The notes: generated from the sequence alone by a model not told the origin. Counted from the stretch's first letter, positions 38,245-47,147 are shown. The stretch: DNA of 64,000 bases from Luteibacter flocculans (GCF_023612255.1 NZ_CP063231.1:3578001-3642000), one strand, 5' to 3'. Translations and numbers: made by a program.

Positions 38245-39993
38245 CTACCGCTTGAAGGCGACGATCCACGCGGAGTACGGCGGCAGCATCGTGCCGTCGA
38301 GCGAGTGCGCCGCCTTCAGCGCGTCGTCGCTGGCAGCCAGCGTACGGACAGCGCTGGCCTTGATCCCAGAGGCCAGCGGACGCGGCTCGCCGCTGAAATT
38401 CATCGCGACAAGCACCGGCTCCGCGCCTTCACGGACGTAGGTCAACACGTTCGGGTTCTGGGTATCGACGAAGGTCATGGCGCCGTCGTGCAGTGACGGG
38501 TTACTGCGACGCAGATCGATCAAGGTGCGATACCACTGCAGTAGCGATCCGCTATCGGCCATCTCGCTCGCGACATTGACGGTGCGATAGTTCGACGCCA
38601 CCGGCAACCACGTCGTTGGATTCGTCGAAAAACCGGCCTGAGGTCCAGCTGTCCATTGCATCGGCGTGCGCTCGCCGTCACGCCCCTTGTCCTTCGGCCA
38701 CCCGGTGATGCCCACCGGGTCGCGCACGTCTTCCTTGCGCGTAGGCGTGCTGGTGGTCATGCCGATGGGGGCGCCGTAATAGGTAAGCGCCACGCCGCGG
38801 TTGGTCAGCAGCATGGCGGCGATCACCTTCGCGCGCGCCAGGTCATGCTTGCCGTCGCCAAAGCGATCGATCGAACGCGGGTTGTCGTGATTATCGAAAA
38901 CCAGCAGCGGCGGCTCCCCAAGCAGATCCGTCTGCGCGTCGCGCAGGTGCTTCCGGAACCAGTTGTCGTCGAACGCGGCCTGCCAGCCAAAGCCAGGAAT
39001 CAAATCCATCGGCAGGTGCAGCTCGTCTTTCTGCGCGCCACCGTACCAAGGCACGAGGTCGGCGGTCTTCGGTGTGTAGGTCTCGCCGATCAGCACGCGA
39101 TCGCCTGGATAACCGTCTACCATCTTGCGCAGGCGACGCATCACGTCGTGCACCTCCGGCAGGTTGTCGCTGTATTGGGTGTGCAGGTTCGGATCGCCAT
39201 AGGCATTGGTACCGCCGCGCTCGGGGTCGTTACGCAACTGCGGGTCCTCGAACAGCGTGGAGATCGCATCGAGCCGGAAGCCGGCCACACCGCGGTCGAG
39301 CCAGAAGCGCATGGCGTCGAACATGGCCTTTTCCACGGCCGGATTGCGCCAGTTGAGGTCGGGCTGCTGACGGTAGAAGCGGTGGTAATAGAACTGCTTG
39401 CGAGCCGGCACCCATTCCCACGCGGAACCACCGAACACCGATTCCCAATTGTTCGGCGGCACCTTGCCGTCATGCACGAAGCGCTTCTGGAACGGCGTGA
39501 CGCTCGCCCCATTTGCATCGACGCCGTCGTTCCACACGTACCAATCAGCCTTCGGGTTGTCGCGCGACGACGCAGACTCTACGAACCATGCGTTTTTATC
39601 CGACGTGTGGTTGAGCACCATGTCGAGCAGGACACGAATGTGCTTCTGCTTCGCGTCGGCCATCAGCCGATCGAAGTCCGCCAGCGTGCCGTAGGTCGGA
39701 TCGACGGCGCGATAATCCGCGACGTCATAGCCGAAGTCGACCTGCGGGGATGGGTACATCGGCGTGATCCAGATGGCATCGGCACCCAGTTTTTGCACGT
39801 CGTCGAGGTGCTGGCGGATGCCTTCAAGGTCGCCCACGCCATCGCCATTGCTATCGCCATAGCTGCGTGGATAAACCTCAAGAATGAGGGCGTGCTTCCA
39901 CCAGGGGGCGGCGGGTTCAGGAGCGGCCAGGCTGCTGCCGGCGGCAAGGGACAAGGCCATGCCGGCCAGGAGACGACGCATGCGCAAGGACAT
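38245..39993 (-). CDS. GH13 alpha-glucosidase (oligo-1,6-glucosidase type), secreted
   Basis: 582 aa from the ATG at 39993. N-terminal signal-like segment (RRLLAGMALSLAAGSSLAA). GH13 motifs in order: DAIWITPMYPSPQVDFGYDV, LLDMVLNHTSDKNAWF (region I), GVAGFRLDAISTLFEDP (region II, catalytic Asp), LIGETY (region III, catalytic Glu), and LVFDNHDNPRSIDRFGDGKH (region IV). GERTPMQWT is typical of the alpha-glucosidase subfamily. Likely periplasmic release of glucose from short alpha-glucans. The 40097 gene upstream is on the same strand with a 103-bp gap. Start is moderately certain: no strong ribosome site. Confidence 0.9.
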   Translation of the reverse strand: MSLRMRRLLAGMALSLAAGSSLAAPEPAAPWWKHALILEVYPRSYGDSNGDGVGDLEGIRQHLDDVQKLGADAIWITPMYPSPQVDFGYDVADYRAVDPTYGTLADFDRLMADAKQKHIRVLLDMVLNHTSDKNAWFVESASSRDNPKADWYVWNDGVDANGASVTPFQKRFVHDGKVPPNNWESVFGGSAWEWVPARKQFYYHRFYRQQPDLNWRNPAVEKAMFDAMRFWLDRGVAGFRLDAISTLFEDPQLRNDPERGGTNAYGDPNLHTQYSDNLPEVHDVMRRLRKMVDGYPGDRVLIGETYTPKTADLVPWYGGAQKDELHLPMDLIPGFGWQAAFDDNWFRKHLRDAQTDLLGEPPLLVFDNHDNPRSIDRFGDGKHDLARAKVIAAMLLTNRGVALTYYGAPIGMTTSTPTRKEDVRDPVGITGWPKDKGRDGERTPMQWTAGPQAGFSTNPTTWLPVASNYRTVNVASEMADSGSLLQWYRTLIDLRRSNPSLHDGAMTFVDTQNPNVLTYVREGAEPVLVAMNFSGEPRPLASGIKASAVRTLAASDDALKAAHSLDGTMLPPYSAWIVAFKR

Positions 39994-40096
39994 CGGGCGG
40001 GGAATCCAACGGGGACGAATCCCGATGAAAGCGCGGCACGCGATCAACGTCAACCGAAACGATGCGTTTATGCGAACCCGATCGTCATAGGCATCC

Positions 40097-41392
40097 TCAT
40101 TCCCGACGGAGCGCCGGAAGCAATGACTTGTCCAGTTTCGCCGCCACGCCGACACTTCGCCCGGCCAGGTTAGCCACCGTGAAATGGACGGCCGAACCCA
40201 TCACCTGCGCAGCCTGCGAGAGGGTCATGCCGTAGTCCTGCTGCAGCCACTGGATCATTCCCGTGCTGGCAAACTTCAACGCCTCGTCGAGCGAACCCGC
40301 CTGCCCCAGCACCATGATCTGCGACGGCGATTCGACGCGAGGCATGGACACGCTGCGCCCGTGAATGACGTCGACGGTCACCGTTACGTCCATCGACGTT
40401 TCCAGTGCGTACTGCGATGTCTCCCCGTCGCCCTGTAACGCATGCGCGTCGCCCATGTAGAGCAGCGCGCCCGGCTGCTGCACGGGAAGATAGACGGTAT
40501 TACCTTCGACCACCTCGTTGAAATCCATATTGCCGCCGAAGCGCGCCGTGTCGCCCGTGGATATCGGCGGCATGCCGAAGCCGGGCGCCACGGCGAGGCC
40601 ACCGAGCATCGGTTTCACTGGGACGGCAAAGTCAGCGAGCGCGCCCGTGGCGCCTTGAGGACGGGCGAGGCCCTTCTCGCGATCGAGCGTCCAGCGCACC
40701 GGCTTGCCCAGCGCGGCGGCACCGCTGGCAAGCGACATACCGAGCGCTCGCCCCACCACCGTATCGAGGCTGTCCGCGTAATCACGGTTCAAATGCAATC
40801 GGCGGATATGCACGACCAACGTGTCACCCGGCTCTGCATCGGCAACGAAGAACGGGCCCGTCTGCGGGTTGCCGAACAGCGCTTGCGTCTTGCCGTTCTC
40901 GTCGACGCCGCCCGAGTCGATCGTCGTGGTGTGGATCGTGTCGCCAGGCCATACGACGAGCACGGGATGACGGTCGGCGTCCCAGGTATTGGAGTAATCG
41001 GTGGGATGGTAATCGATGGTCCGCGACGGCCCCTTCCGCTCGGGCAGTTGCCAGCCGGTGACCGCATGCGTCGCGCGCCGCGTGGCGTCGTTGGGGTCCG
41101 GCAGGTCCGCCGTGCCCGTGACGGACGCGCCCATCCGTTGAAGCCGATAGCGCGACACCTGGCCTTGCTTGTCCGTGCTGGCGATCGATAACCAGTCCTT
41201 CTCCACCTTACCCTTGATGGCATCCCCGTCCAGCGTGCCGCTCAATCGGCTCGCGTCCTCATGCACGCGCAGCGTCGAAAAGGCCGGCGAGCGCCACAGG
41301 TCGGTACGGAGAATCCAGACCTCATCGGCCTGCGATACGGCGGAAGCGAATACCGATAGCAAGACGAGCAAAGCTGTGATTACGCCGCGCAT
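40097..41392 (-). CDS. Secreted acetamidase/formamidase family protein
   Basis: 431 aa. Signal peptide (MRGVITALLVLLSVFASAVS, then QADE). Residues 1-130 form a small extra beta-rich region (LWRSPAFSTLRVHEDASRLS); the rest matches FmdA/AmdA (PF03069): HPVLVVWPGDTIHTTTIDSG, GPFFVADAEPGDTLVVHIRR, NMDFNEVVEGNTVYLPVQ, GALLYMGDAHALQGDGE. The DAHAxQGDGE run is the family's metal/active-site signature. Export is unusual for this mostly cytoplasmic family. The ATG at 41392 is chosen over GTG at 41398 because AAGGGC sits at proper spacing. Substrate amide unknown. Confidence 0.85.
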   Translation of the reverse strand: MRGVITALLVLLSVFASAVSQADEVWILRTDLWRSPAFSTLRVHEDASRLSGTLDGDAIKGKVEKDWLSIASTDKQGQVSRYRLQRMGASVTGTADLPDPNDATRRATHAVTGWQLPERKGPSRTIDYHPTDYSNTWDADRHPVLVVWPGDTIHTTTIDSGGVDENGKTQALFGNPQTGPFFVADAEPGDTLVVHIRRLHLNRDYADSLDTVVGRALGMSLASGAAALGKPVRWTLDREKGLARPQGATGALADFAVPVKPMLGGLAVAPGFGMPPISTGDTARFGGNMDFNEVVEGNTVYLPVQQPGALLYMGDAHALQGDGETSQYALETSMDVTVTVDVIHGRSVSMPRVESPSQIMVLGQAGSLDEALKFASTGMIQWLQQDYGMTLSQAAQVMGSAVHFTVANLAGRSVGVAAKLDKSLLPALRRE

Positions 41393-41501
41393 GGTCACGC
41401 CCTTCGATTGCCTACATGTGTAGTCAGGCTACAGGTGGCAGCGTGTCGTGCCAACGTGACCTATGGGCTACAACCCAATGTATTGGCGCACATGTGGGCG
41501 C

Positions 41502-41747
41502 CTAGCCGAAGTAGAGAAGAACGATGGCGAGAGTCGCAAGCTCTACCAAGAGGAACGTCACCAATCGCACCACCAGAATGTGGCCGTCCGTCTGGCAGAG
41601 CCTATAGGCGAGAGCGATGTTCGCGATCGGCCAGGCAATGAAAAATGCATAGCTGGCGAGCGTTCCCTCCTTGAACCACAGCGCGCCAAGCACGTGGCCG
41701 AGAACGATCATCGGTAGCCACATGGCAACTAGCAGAATCGTTTTCAT
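41502..41747 (-). CDS. Small membrane protein
   Basis: 81 aa with three hydrophobic segments (MKTILLVAMWLPMIVLGHVL, YAFFIAWPIANIALAYRL, LVVRLVTFLLVELATLAIVL). Local GC is lower than in surrounding genes. No family recognised and the ribosome binding site is weak. Confidence 0.6.
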   Translation of the reverse strand: MKTILLVAMWLPMIVLGHVLGALWFKEGTLASYAFFIAWPIANIALAYRLCQTDGHILVVRLVTFLLVELATLAIVLLYFG

Positions 41748-41838
41748 TCGCGCCTACAAGCACGCGCGAACCGTCCCAACGTCTCGACCGAGTTACTCCC
41801 TTCGCTTCGGCTCCGCTCGTCGTAACGCGAGCCGGCTG

Positions 41839-42153
41839 CTAACGAGGCGTGCATTGATAACGCGCTACGCCTGATCGCATCGAACCCGCCACCGGAAATC
41901 CGGTCTTGGGGTCAGATTGAGGAGCCCCGAAGCTCGACTCCAGCAACAACGCCGGTCCATCGCATGCCTCCTGCGCCTTCTGGTCACAGAAAGCCATCTC
42001 GTCAGACCCTCCCCCACTCATCATGCTGCAACCGACGCGAACGGCGCCGGTCGCGTCAGGCTCGGCCGGTGTGACGTCGAAGAAGCTGCATGCAGAGATA
42101 GCGAAGACGATCGTCATGATCGAAACGACCTGTAGCGTGCCGCGACCGCTCAT
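41839..42153 (-). CDS. Small lipoprotein of unknown function
   Basis: 104 aa with a lipobox (VFAISAC) after a hydrophobic segment, then a Cys-containing mature region (VGCSMMSGGGSDEM, FCDQKAQEACDGPALLLE) and a C-terminal YQCTPR. Four Cys in the mature part could form disulphides. A run of G upstream can act as ribosome site. No family recognised. Confidence 0.65.
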   Translation of the reverse strand: MSGRGTLQVVSIMTIVFAISACSFFDVTPAEPDATGAVRVGCSMMSGGGSDEMAFCDQKAQEACDGPALLLESSFGAPQSDPKTGFPVAGSMRSGVARYQCTPR

Positions 42154-42483
42154 CCGCCCCCCAATCGTTCATTGACCCTCACGCGTGCGCCCACTGCCAG
42201 CCACTGATATCGAACGATTCACACATGCGGTCAGTGCGAGGAGCAGCAAACCCACCCGTCAGCGGTAACGAATCACCAAGCCACGTCCTGACGACCGATT
42301 TATCTCATAGTGATCAAGTTGTGGCCAGATCAGTGTTCCAAATTCACTTTCCCAAACGCACCGGCACGCGGCCGGGGATCGTGAAGTACATGCGGGAGTC
42401 CGTCTTGCATTGTGCCGCTCCCGTGCACCATTACCCGTTGCAGAGAATCAACGTTTGGCCGATAAAGACCAGGGAGGGAGCGC
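42154..42483. other. Gene-free stretch before the hydrolase gene
   Basis: 330 bp of lower-GC DNA. I see no RNA gene, repeat or convincing promoter; only the Shine-Dalgarno GGGAGGGAG at its right end, which serves the hydrolase at 42484. Confidence 0.4.
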
Positions 42484-43230
42484 ATGCATACACCGGTTGT
42501 TTATATCCATGGATTCATTGGACACCTGCGCTTTCCGGAGCTGTCGACGGGGTTGCCTCATGGGTACGTCCACGCCCCCGATCTTCTAGGCTATGGACCC
42601 TTCGCGGATGCTGCCCCGTCGCGGATGAGCATCGCTCACCAAGCTGATCACCTGGCTCAATGGATCGATCGAGAACTCGGTGGCAAGCCTCCGGTGCTGG
42701 TCGCTCATTCCGCCGGCGCCGCCGTTGCCATTACCTATGCGCGCAAGTATCCGCATCGCATCGCTGCGCTGGTCAGCGCCGAGGGCAATCTCGCGCCGAG
42801 CGATGCGTTTCTCTCCTCTCGCCTCGCGCCCATGACGGTGCAAGGTGTTTCGGAATGGCTCGAAGGCGCCAGACGCGATCCCGGCAGCCTGCTCACCTCA
42901 GACGGATACCGCTTGACGGGTAACGCCCTCGATCGCCTGAGCGAACTGCTCAATCATCAAAACGCCCAGACGATCCACGCCGCGGCACGCGCGGTATTGA
43001 TGGAAACGTTACGCCCTGGATATTCGGCAGACGTCATGATGGTCATGGCCCACGTCCCCACCTTCCTCATCTACGGCGAGCGCACCCCTCAGGGGATGGG
43101 CGTACCGCCACGGCTACGCGACATGGCAGAGGGCGAATTCATCATCGAAGGCACCGGTCACGCGATGGTGATCGAACGGCCGGAAGCGGTGGCGGATGCT
43201 GTTGCAAAGGTGCTGGCGCGGGTTCAGTAA
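42484..43230 (+). CDS. Alpha/beta hydrolase
   Basis: 248 aa alpha/beta-hydrolase fold. VVYIHGFIGH supplies the oxyanion HG motif, VLVAHSAGAAVAITYARKYP the nucleophile elbow (S in H-S-A-G), THVPTFLIYGERTP-like segment (AHVPTFLIYGER) the acid strand, and GTGHAMVIERPEAV the catalytic His. No signal peptide, so cytoplasmic. Strong ribosome site GGGAGGGAG. Specific substrate not recognised. Confidence 0.88.
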   Translation: MHTPVVYIHGFIGHLRFPELSTGLPHGYVHAPDLLGYGPFADAAPSRMSIAHQADHLAQWIDRELGGKPPVLVAHSAGAAVAITYARKYPHRIAALVSAEGNLAPSDAFLSSRLAPMTVQGVSEWLEGARRDPGSLLTSDGYRLTGNALDRLSELLNHQNAQTIHAAARAVLMETLRPGYSADVMMVMAHVPTFLIYGERTPQGMGVPPRLRDMAEGEFIIEGTGHAMVIERPEAVADAVAKVLARVQ

Positions 43231-43295
43231 CTTCACGTCCGACCGATGGTGCCGGAAGTCGCTTGTACTGCCGAAGCCATCTTGTCTTCGCGCCC

Positions 43296-43421
43296 TTATC
43301 TTCGCGCTAACCATGTGCAGGTCGGGCTTGCGTGGTTCCGGTCAAAGGCTTCCTCGATGACGCACCTTCCGGTCGATCCCGTTACACCGAGCAACGCGAT
43401 CTTTTTCGACCGTGAGGTCAC
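43296..43421 (-). pseudogene. Truncated NmrA/SDR-like NAD(P)-binding gene remnant
   Basis: GTG at 43421 overlaps the azoR stop (GTGA). It reads 41 codons: KKIALLGVTGSTGRCVIEEA carries the Rossmann GxxGxxG (GVTGSTG), followed by FDRNHA, where intact NmrA-like oxidoreductases continue. The frame then ends at TAA with no further homology, so only the first strand-helix-strand survives. It marks a once-coupled azoR-oxidoreductase pair. Confidence 0.6.
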
Positions 43422-44035
43422 GCCGCCTTCGCTAACAGCGCCGAGATGGCTGCTTCGGCGTTGGCAACGGCAGCGTTTACCGCATCCGGGCCCAAAACCG
43501 TGCCTTCGACACGCACCACTTGCACGTCGGTCAGGCCGATGAAGCCGAGCAGGTGCAGTAGATAGTTGGTCTGAAAGTCGAACGGTGCCCAAGCACCTTC
43601 CGAGAACACGCCACCAGTAGCGGTGACGAGATAGACCTTCTTACCGGTGAGCAGTCCCTTCGGCCCGGTGTCGCCATAACCGAACGTGACGCGTGGCCAG
43701 GTGACATGATCGAACCACGCCTTGAGCGGTGAAGGCAGGCCGAAGTTGATCATGCCCGAACCGATCACGATCACATCCGCGGCCTTCAACTCATCGATGA
43801 ACTGCTGGGCAATTTCCACCGCCTCCACCTGTTCCGGCGTGCGATCTTCGGGCGACGCGACCCGGCCCTGGATGTACGCCGACGTGATGTGCGGCGGCGG
43901 ATTCGCGGCGAGGTCGCGCACGCTCAACGAACCGCCCGAGCGGGCTTGGATGCCTTCGGCGATGTCGGTGGCGAAACGAGTGGAAAGGCTGTCGGCTTCA
44001 CGCGGACTGGACGTAACAAGCAAGATGTGGCTCAT
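43418..44035 (-). CDS. azoR: FMN-dependent NADH-azoreductase
   Basis: 205 aa flavodoxin-fold quinone/azo reductase (E. coli AzoR 201 aa). [20 protein letters not shown] is the FMN phosphate-binding N-terminus; [20 protein letters not shown] and [12 protein letters not shown] (F-S-x-G) complete the flavin site. The ATG at 44035 is preferred over an upstream in-frame codon. Divergent from an HxlR-type regulator across 109 bp, the usual arrangement in which electrophiles or quinones derepress azoR. Its stop codon overlaps a truncated oxidoreductase remnant. Confidence 0.94.
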   Translation of the reverse strand: MSHILLVTSSPREADSLSTRFATDIAEGIQARSGGSLSVRDLAANPPPHITSAYIQGRVASPEDRTPEQVEAVEIAQQFIDELKAADVIVIGSGMINFGLPSPLKAWFDHVTWPRVTFGYGDTGPKGLLTGKKVYLVTATGGVFSEGAWAPFDFQTNYLLHLLGFIGLTDVQVVRVEGTVLGPDAVNAAVANAEAAISALLAKAA

Positions 44036-44144
44036 GAATGCTCCCAGGTATAACGTAAGAACCAAGTAGCTTTTTTATTTTTACTTACCAGCTCATACGA
44101 AGAATCGTAGGGTTCCTGCCCTTTCCTCACAAGAAGGCACACGC
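44036..44144. promoter_or_regulatory. azoR/hxlR divergent operator region
   Basis: 109 AT-rich bp. CGTAAGAACCAAGTAG and TTTTTACTTACCAG carry GTAAG and CTTAC in inverse orientation about 25 bp apart, a plausible site for the MarR/HxlR-type dimer. Promoters in both directions are expected here. Confidence 0.4.
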
Positions 44145-44579
44145 ATGTCACCTGGTCACATTGAGCAGCCTACCGATATGCCTTCCCCAGACGATGGCGG
44201 CTGTCTGGCAACCCGTGAAATCCTGGATCGCATCGGCGATAAGTGGAGCCTCTACATCATCGCCACGCTGGCGAACGGCCCGAAGCGTTTCAATGAATTG
44301 AAGCGTGGCATCGACGGCATTTCACAACGCATGCTGACGCTGACCCTGCGAGGACTCGAACGCGATGGCCTTATCACGCGCACGATGTATCCGACGATTC
44401 CTCCCCGCGTCGATTACGAACTCACTGAATTGGGAAGAACGCTGCTGAAGCCGGTCATGGCGCTGGTCGACTGGGCGAACGAGAACCAAGCCGCTATTGC
44501 CCATGCACATAGACGTTTTGACGAGAAGCCGGATACCGAACAGGTCTTGGTTCAGGGCGTGGTCTACCAGCGTCGATAA
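44145..44579 (+). CDS. HxlR-family transcriptional regulator
   Basis: 144 aa winged-helix protein: [20 protein letters not shown] (with the sensing Cys at the N-terminal end of helix 1), [20 protein letters not shown] and [20 protein letters not shown] are the HxlR signature. The single conserved Cys20 suggests thiol/electrophile sensing as in YodB/QorR. AAGAAGG sits 7 nt before the ATG. Likely represses the divergent azoR. Confidence 0.92.
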   Translation: MSPGHIEQPTDMPSPDDGGCLATREILDRIGDKWSLYIIATLANGPKRFNELKRGIDGISQRMLTLTLRGLERDGLITRTMYPTIPPRVDYELTELGRTLLKPVMALVDWANENQAAIAHAHRRFDEKPDTEQVLVQGVVYQRR

Positions 44580-44696
44580 AGCGATACGTCGATGGCGTGA
44601 GCCTTTGATGAGAGGTCAACCCGTGCGCCATGTCCTACAAAAGCGCGCGAGCTGTTCGTTAAGATGGACCGCCCGCCCGCAAGGCGGCCCACCCGA

Positions 44697-44723
44697 TAGG
44701 AGCCACGGACGATGCTTCGATGA
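44697..44723 (+). promoter_or_regulatory. Shine-Dalgarno plus three-codon mini-ORF overlapping the immunity start
   Basis: TAGGAG is optimally placed for ATG CTT CGA TGA (44712-44723), whose stop overlaps the ATG of the lipoprotein gene (ATGA at 44720). The immunity gene may therefore be translated by re-initiation. TTAAGAT near 44657 could be a -10. Confidence 0.4.
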
Positions 44724-45352
44724 CGCGCCCTGCCACGCTACTGGCTAGCCTTCTGGCCTCGATCTTGGTCGCTTGCGCCACACCGGCCCAGCAAGTCGCG
44801 CCACGCACTGCCAGCACCTCTGCTCCGCTCTCCACCCAGGACCATGCCATGTCGTCTTCCCTTGAAGCCCACGCGCTGCCCGGGGCGCGCGCGGCCGTTG
44901 ACCATTTGCTTGCTTTCCTGACGACCTTGGACAGCACCGATAGACTCAAGCCTGCACCGCTGGGCCATGCCTTCGGTGTGACGCTCGGCCCCGACTCCGA
45001 AAACGGTGCGGGCTGGACGGTCTACCACAGCCCGGATATCGGCCGAGGCTGGACCTACTGGGTGCAGCAGTCCGATGCCCGACCGTCGATGAAGAACGGC
45101 TTCCGTTTCTGGTTCGACCATCCGGACCGGTCGGCTGATGCCACGCCGGTGTGTGCATTGCCCCTTGACCGGTTGCGCAGCACATTGACTGCCCACGGCT
45201 GGGTCGAGCGACCCGTGCCTTCCGAAATCGGAAGCATCCTGGCCATCGAGTTCAGCAAGAACGATGTGGTGTTGACCCTGACCCCGCGGGACGGCACGGA
45301 CATCGACGGCACCGCCTGCGTGCTCGCCATCCAGACCAGCGACGGTCACTGA
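44720..45352 (+). CDS. Predicted immunity lipoprotein (X-Tfi-like) for the downstream T4SS effector
   Basis: 210 aa. TRPATLLASLLASILVAC ends in a lipobox (LVAC), so it should be lipidated and face the periplasm. The mature part (DSENGAGWTVYHSPDIGRGW, KNGFRFWFDHPDRS, DRLRSTLTAHGWVERP) has no family I recognise. It sits 16 bp upstream of an XVIPCD-bearing effector. In Xanthomonadales T4SS systems the cognate immunity protein is usually a periplasmic lipoprotein encoded immediately upstream of its effector. Function is therefore inferred from position and the signal, not from homology. Confidence 0.65.
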   Translation: MTRPATLLASLLASILVACATPAQQVAPRTASTSAPLSTQDHAMSSSLEAHALPGARAAVDHLLAFLTTLDSTDRLKPAPLGHAFGVTLGPDSENGAGWTVYHSPDIGRGWTYWVQQSDARPSMKNGFRFWFDHPDRSADATPVCALPLDRLRSTLTAHGWVERPVPSEIGSILAIEFSKNDVVLTLTPRDGTDIDGTACVLAIQTSDGH

Positions 45353-45368
45353 CCGAAAAAGGATTGCC

Positions 45369-47147
45369 ATGGCAGCACCCCATCCGGCTCTTGATGCGGC
45401 GGTCCAGCAGTTTGCTCAACAGCCCGGCGTCAGCCTCGCCGATGTATCGGCACTTCGCGCTGCGTTGTCCGCCGACCCCGACGTGAGCCAACGTCTGGAT
45501 ACGCAGGCGGCGCGCGGTGCGCTGAACGGGTTTGCACTCGCGGCCGCTGGCACGCCCGATCGCCCCGTGGGCGAATACGACCGCACGACTGGCACGATGA
45601 CCTTACCCATATCCGCTTTCGCCGGCTCGCACCCTGACGTAGGTGCCGTGCTGCGCGTGCAAGCGATGGTCACGGAGTTTGGCGCAAAGAGTTACACCGA
45701 CGCCGCGGGGGTGAGCCAAGCGGTCACCCCGGACATGCTAAATAACTTGCAAGGCACGCTCAACAATTCGCCAGCATTGGCTGAACAAATCAAGCGAGCC
45801 GCCACGACGACCGACCCACTTCAACCGTCGCACCGCATCCTCGAATCCTTTGCGTTCACCGCACCCGGTGCGGGCGTAGGAGGCAGCTTCAACGCCTCCG
45901 ACCACGCCATGAACCTGGTCAGCGAATCGCTGATGACCCGAGGTGCGCACAGTTCGGGCACCTACAACCCGCATGATTTGACCTTCGTCATCGGGCATGA
46001 AGTCCAACACGGATTCAACGCACAAGCTGCCGCGCAAGCAAGGACCGTGTTTGTTCATGATGTGCGCACGATGGCTGCCTCGCCCGGTCCGGTGCATGAC
46101 TACACCGCGTTGGTCGAGCGGCACATTCAGAGTGGGCGTGATGACGAAGCCGGCGCGCAAATTGCCGGATGGAATGCGCTGCGCAGCCGCGTGCAGCACG
46201 ACCAAGGCCACGTCACGCTGACCGACATGGCCAATGCGTTGCCTGCGCGGACGGCTGACTTCATCGAGCCGCATGGGGCGGGGTTCGTCGCCCATGGCAA
46301 TGTTCAGCTCAATCCTGACTTGAGCATGCCCTTCACGCCAGCGAACGTCGCCGCGATGGGCCACAACTATTTCGACCGACCCACGTCCGCACATCGACAG
46401 CCGGGTGACAACCGCAACCCGATGGCCTTGGCACACGGCGGGGTGGAAGACTACCCGAACTATTACGCCGGCTGGGCGGTGGCGACCATTGGCGCCGAAG
46501 AGCGAGCCGCCTCACACGGCAGAGGCCCCGCCCCGCAAATTCAGATCAACATGAAACACGCCGGGTTGTACGAGGACATGATGGAGAAGGCAGGGCTAAA
46601 CCTGGCGCCTTCGAAGCAGTCCATCCCGTATCTGGATAGCAGCATCCAACCGGCCACCCCACACGCGTTCGACCACACGGCGGACGGTCCGCATCAATAC
46701 CAGTATGTGCCCGTGGCGCCACAGCGCCTGGACGACCCGTCGCACCCGGACCATGCGCTTTACCAACAAGCTCGTGGGCATGTTGTCGAGCTAGACCAGA
46801 GCTTGGGCCGAACCCCGGACGTTCACAGTAACCAGCTGGCTTCGGCGGCCGCCGTGCAAGCCCGCGCGGATGGCTTGCAGCGCATCGACATGGTCGCGCT
46901 ATCGACCGACGGCCAGCGGCTGTGGTCGGTGCAGACCCCGCCGGGGCGAACGGACCATTTGTTCGACTTGCGGACGAGCGTGCCCACGGCGGAAGCGATG
47001 ACGCCGATGGAGCAGAGCGGCGCCAAATGGCCACAAGCCATGCAGCAGTTCGAACAAGCGCAACAGCAGGCGCAAGGCCAGCAGGTGACGCAGCAGCAGA
47101 TGCAATCGCAAGGTCCGGTCATGTCTCACGGTGGGCATGGCATGTAG
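45369..47147 (+). CDS. Predicted Xanthomonadales T4SS antibacterial effector (XVIPCD, metallopeptidase-like)
   Basis: 592 aa, no signal peptide. Residues 454-592 read as an XVIPCD, the C-terminal signal recognised by VirD4: DDPSHPDHALYQQARGHVVE, LGRTPDVHSNQLASAAAVQA, DGLQRIDMVALSTDGQRLWS, then a Gln-rich tail (QQFEQAQQQAQGQQ). Residues about 150-290 hold a zincin-like site: DLTFVIGHEVQHGFNAQ (His210, Glu211, His214 of HExxH) and a candidate third ligand Glu260 in RDDEAGAQIAGWNALRSR. The N-terminal 150 residues are unrecognised. AAAGGA precedes the ATG; the partner lipoprotein gene ends 16 bp upstream. Target is presumably a periplasmic or cell-wall component of a rival bacterium. No T4SS structural genes are in the window. 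Confidence 0.8.
   Translation: MAAPHPALDAAVQQFAQQPGVSLADVSALRAALSADPDVSQRLDTQAARGALNGFALAAAGTPDRPVGEYDRTTGTMTLPISAFAGSHPDVGAVLRVQAMVTEFGAKSYTDAAGVSQAVTPDMLNNLQGTLNNSPALAEQIKRAATTTDPLQPSHRILESFAFTAPGAGVGGSFNASDHAMNLVSESLMTRGAHSSGTYNPHDLTFVIGHEVQHGFNAQAAAQARTVFVHDVRTMAASPGPVHDYTALVERHIQSGRDDEAGAQIAGWNALRSRVQHDQGHVTLTDMANALPARTADFIEPHGAGFVAHGNVQLNPDLSMPFTPANVAAMGHNYFDRPTSAHRQPGDNRNPMALAHGGVEDYPNYYAGWAVATIGAEERAASHGRGPAPQIQINMKHAGLYEDMMEKAGLNLAPSKQSIPYLDSSIQPATPHAFDHTADGPHQYQYVPVAPQRLDDPSHPDHALYQQARGHVVELDQSLGRTPDVHSNQLASAAAVQARADGLQRIDMVALSTDGQRLWSVQTPPGRTDHLFDLRTSVPTAEAMTPMEQSGAKWPQAMQQFEQAQQQAQGQQVTQQQMQSQGPVMSHGGHGM

Noticed and set aside
42225-42647. 140-aa plus frame before the hydrolase
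   Set aside because: Overlaps the clearly supported hydrolase in another frame and lacks a ribosome site or family.
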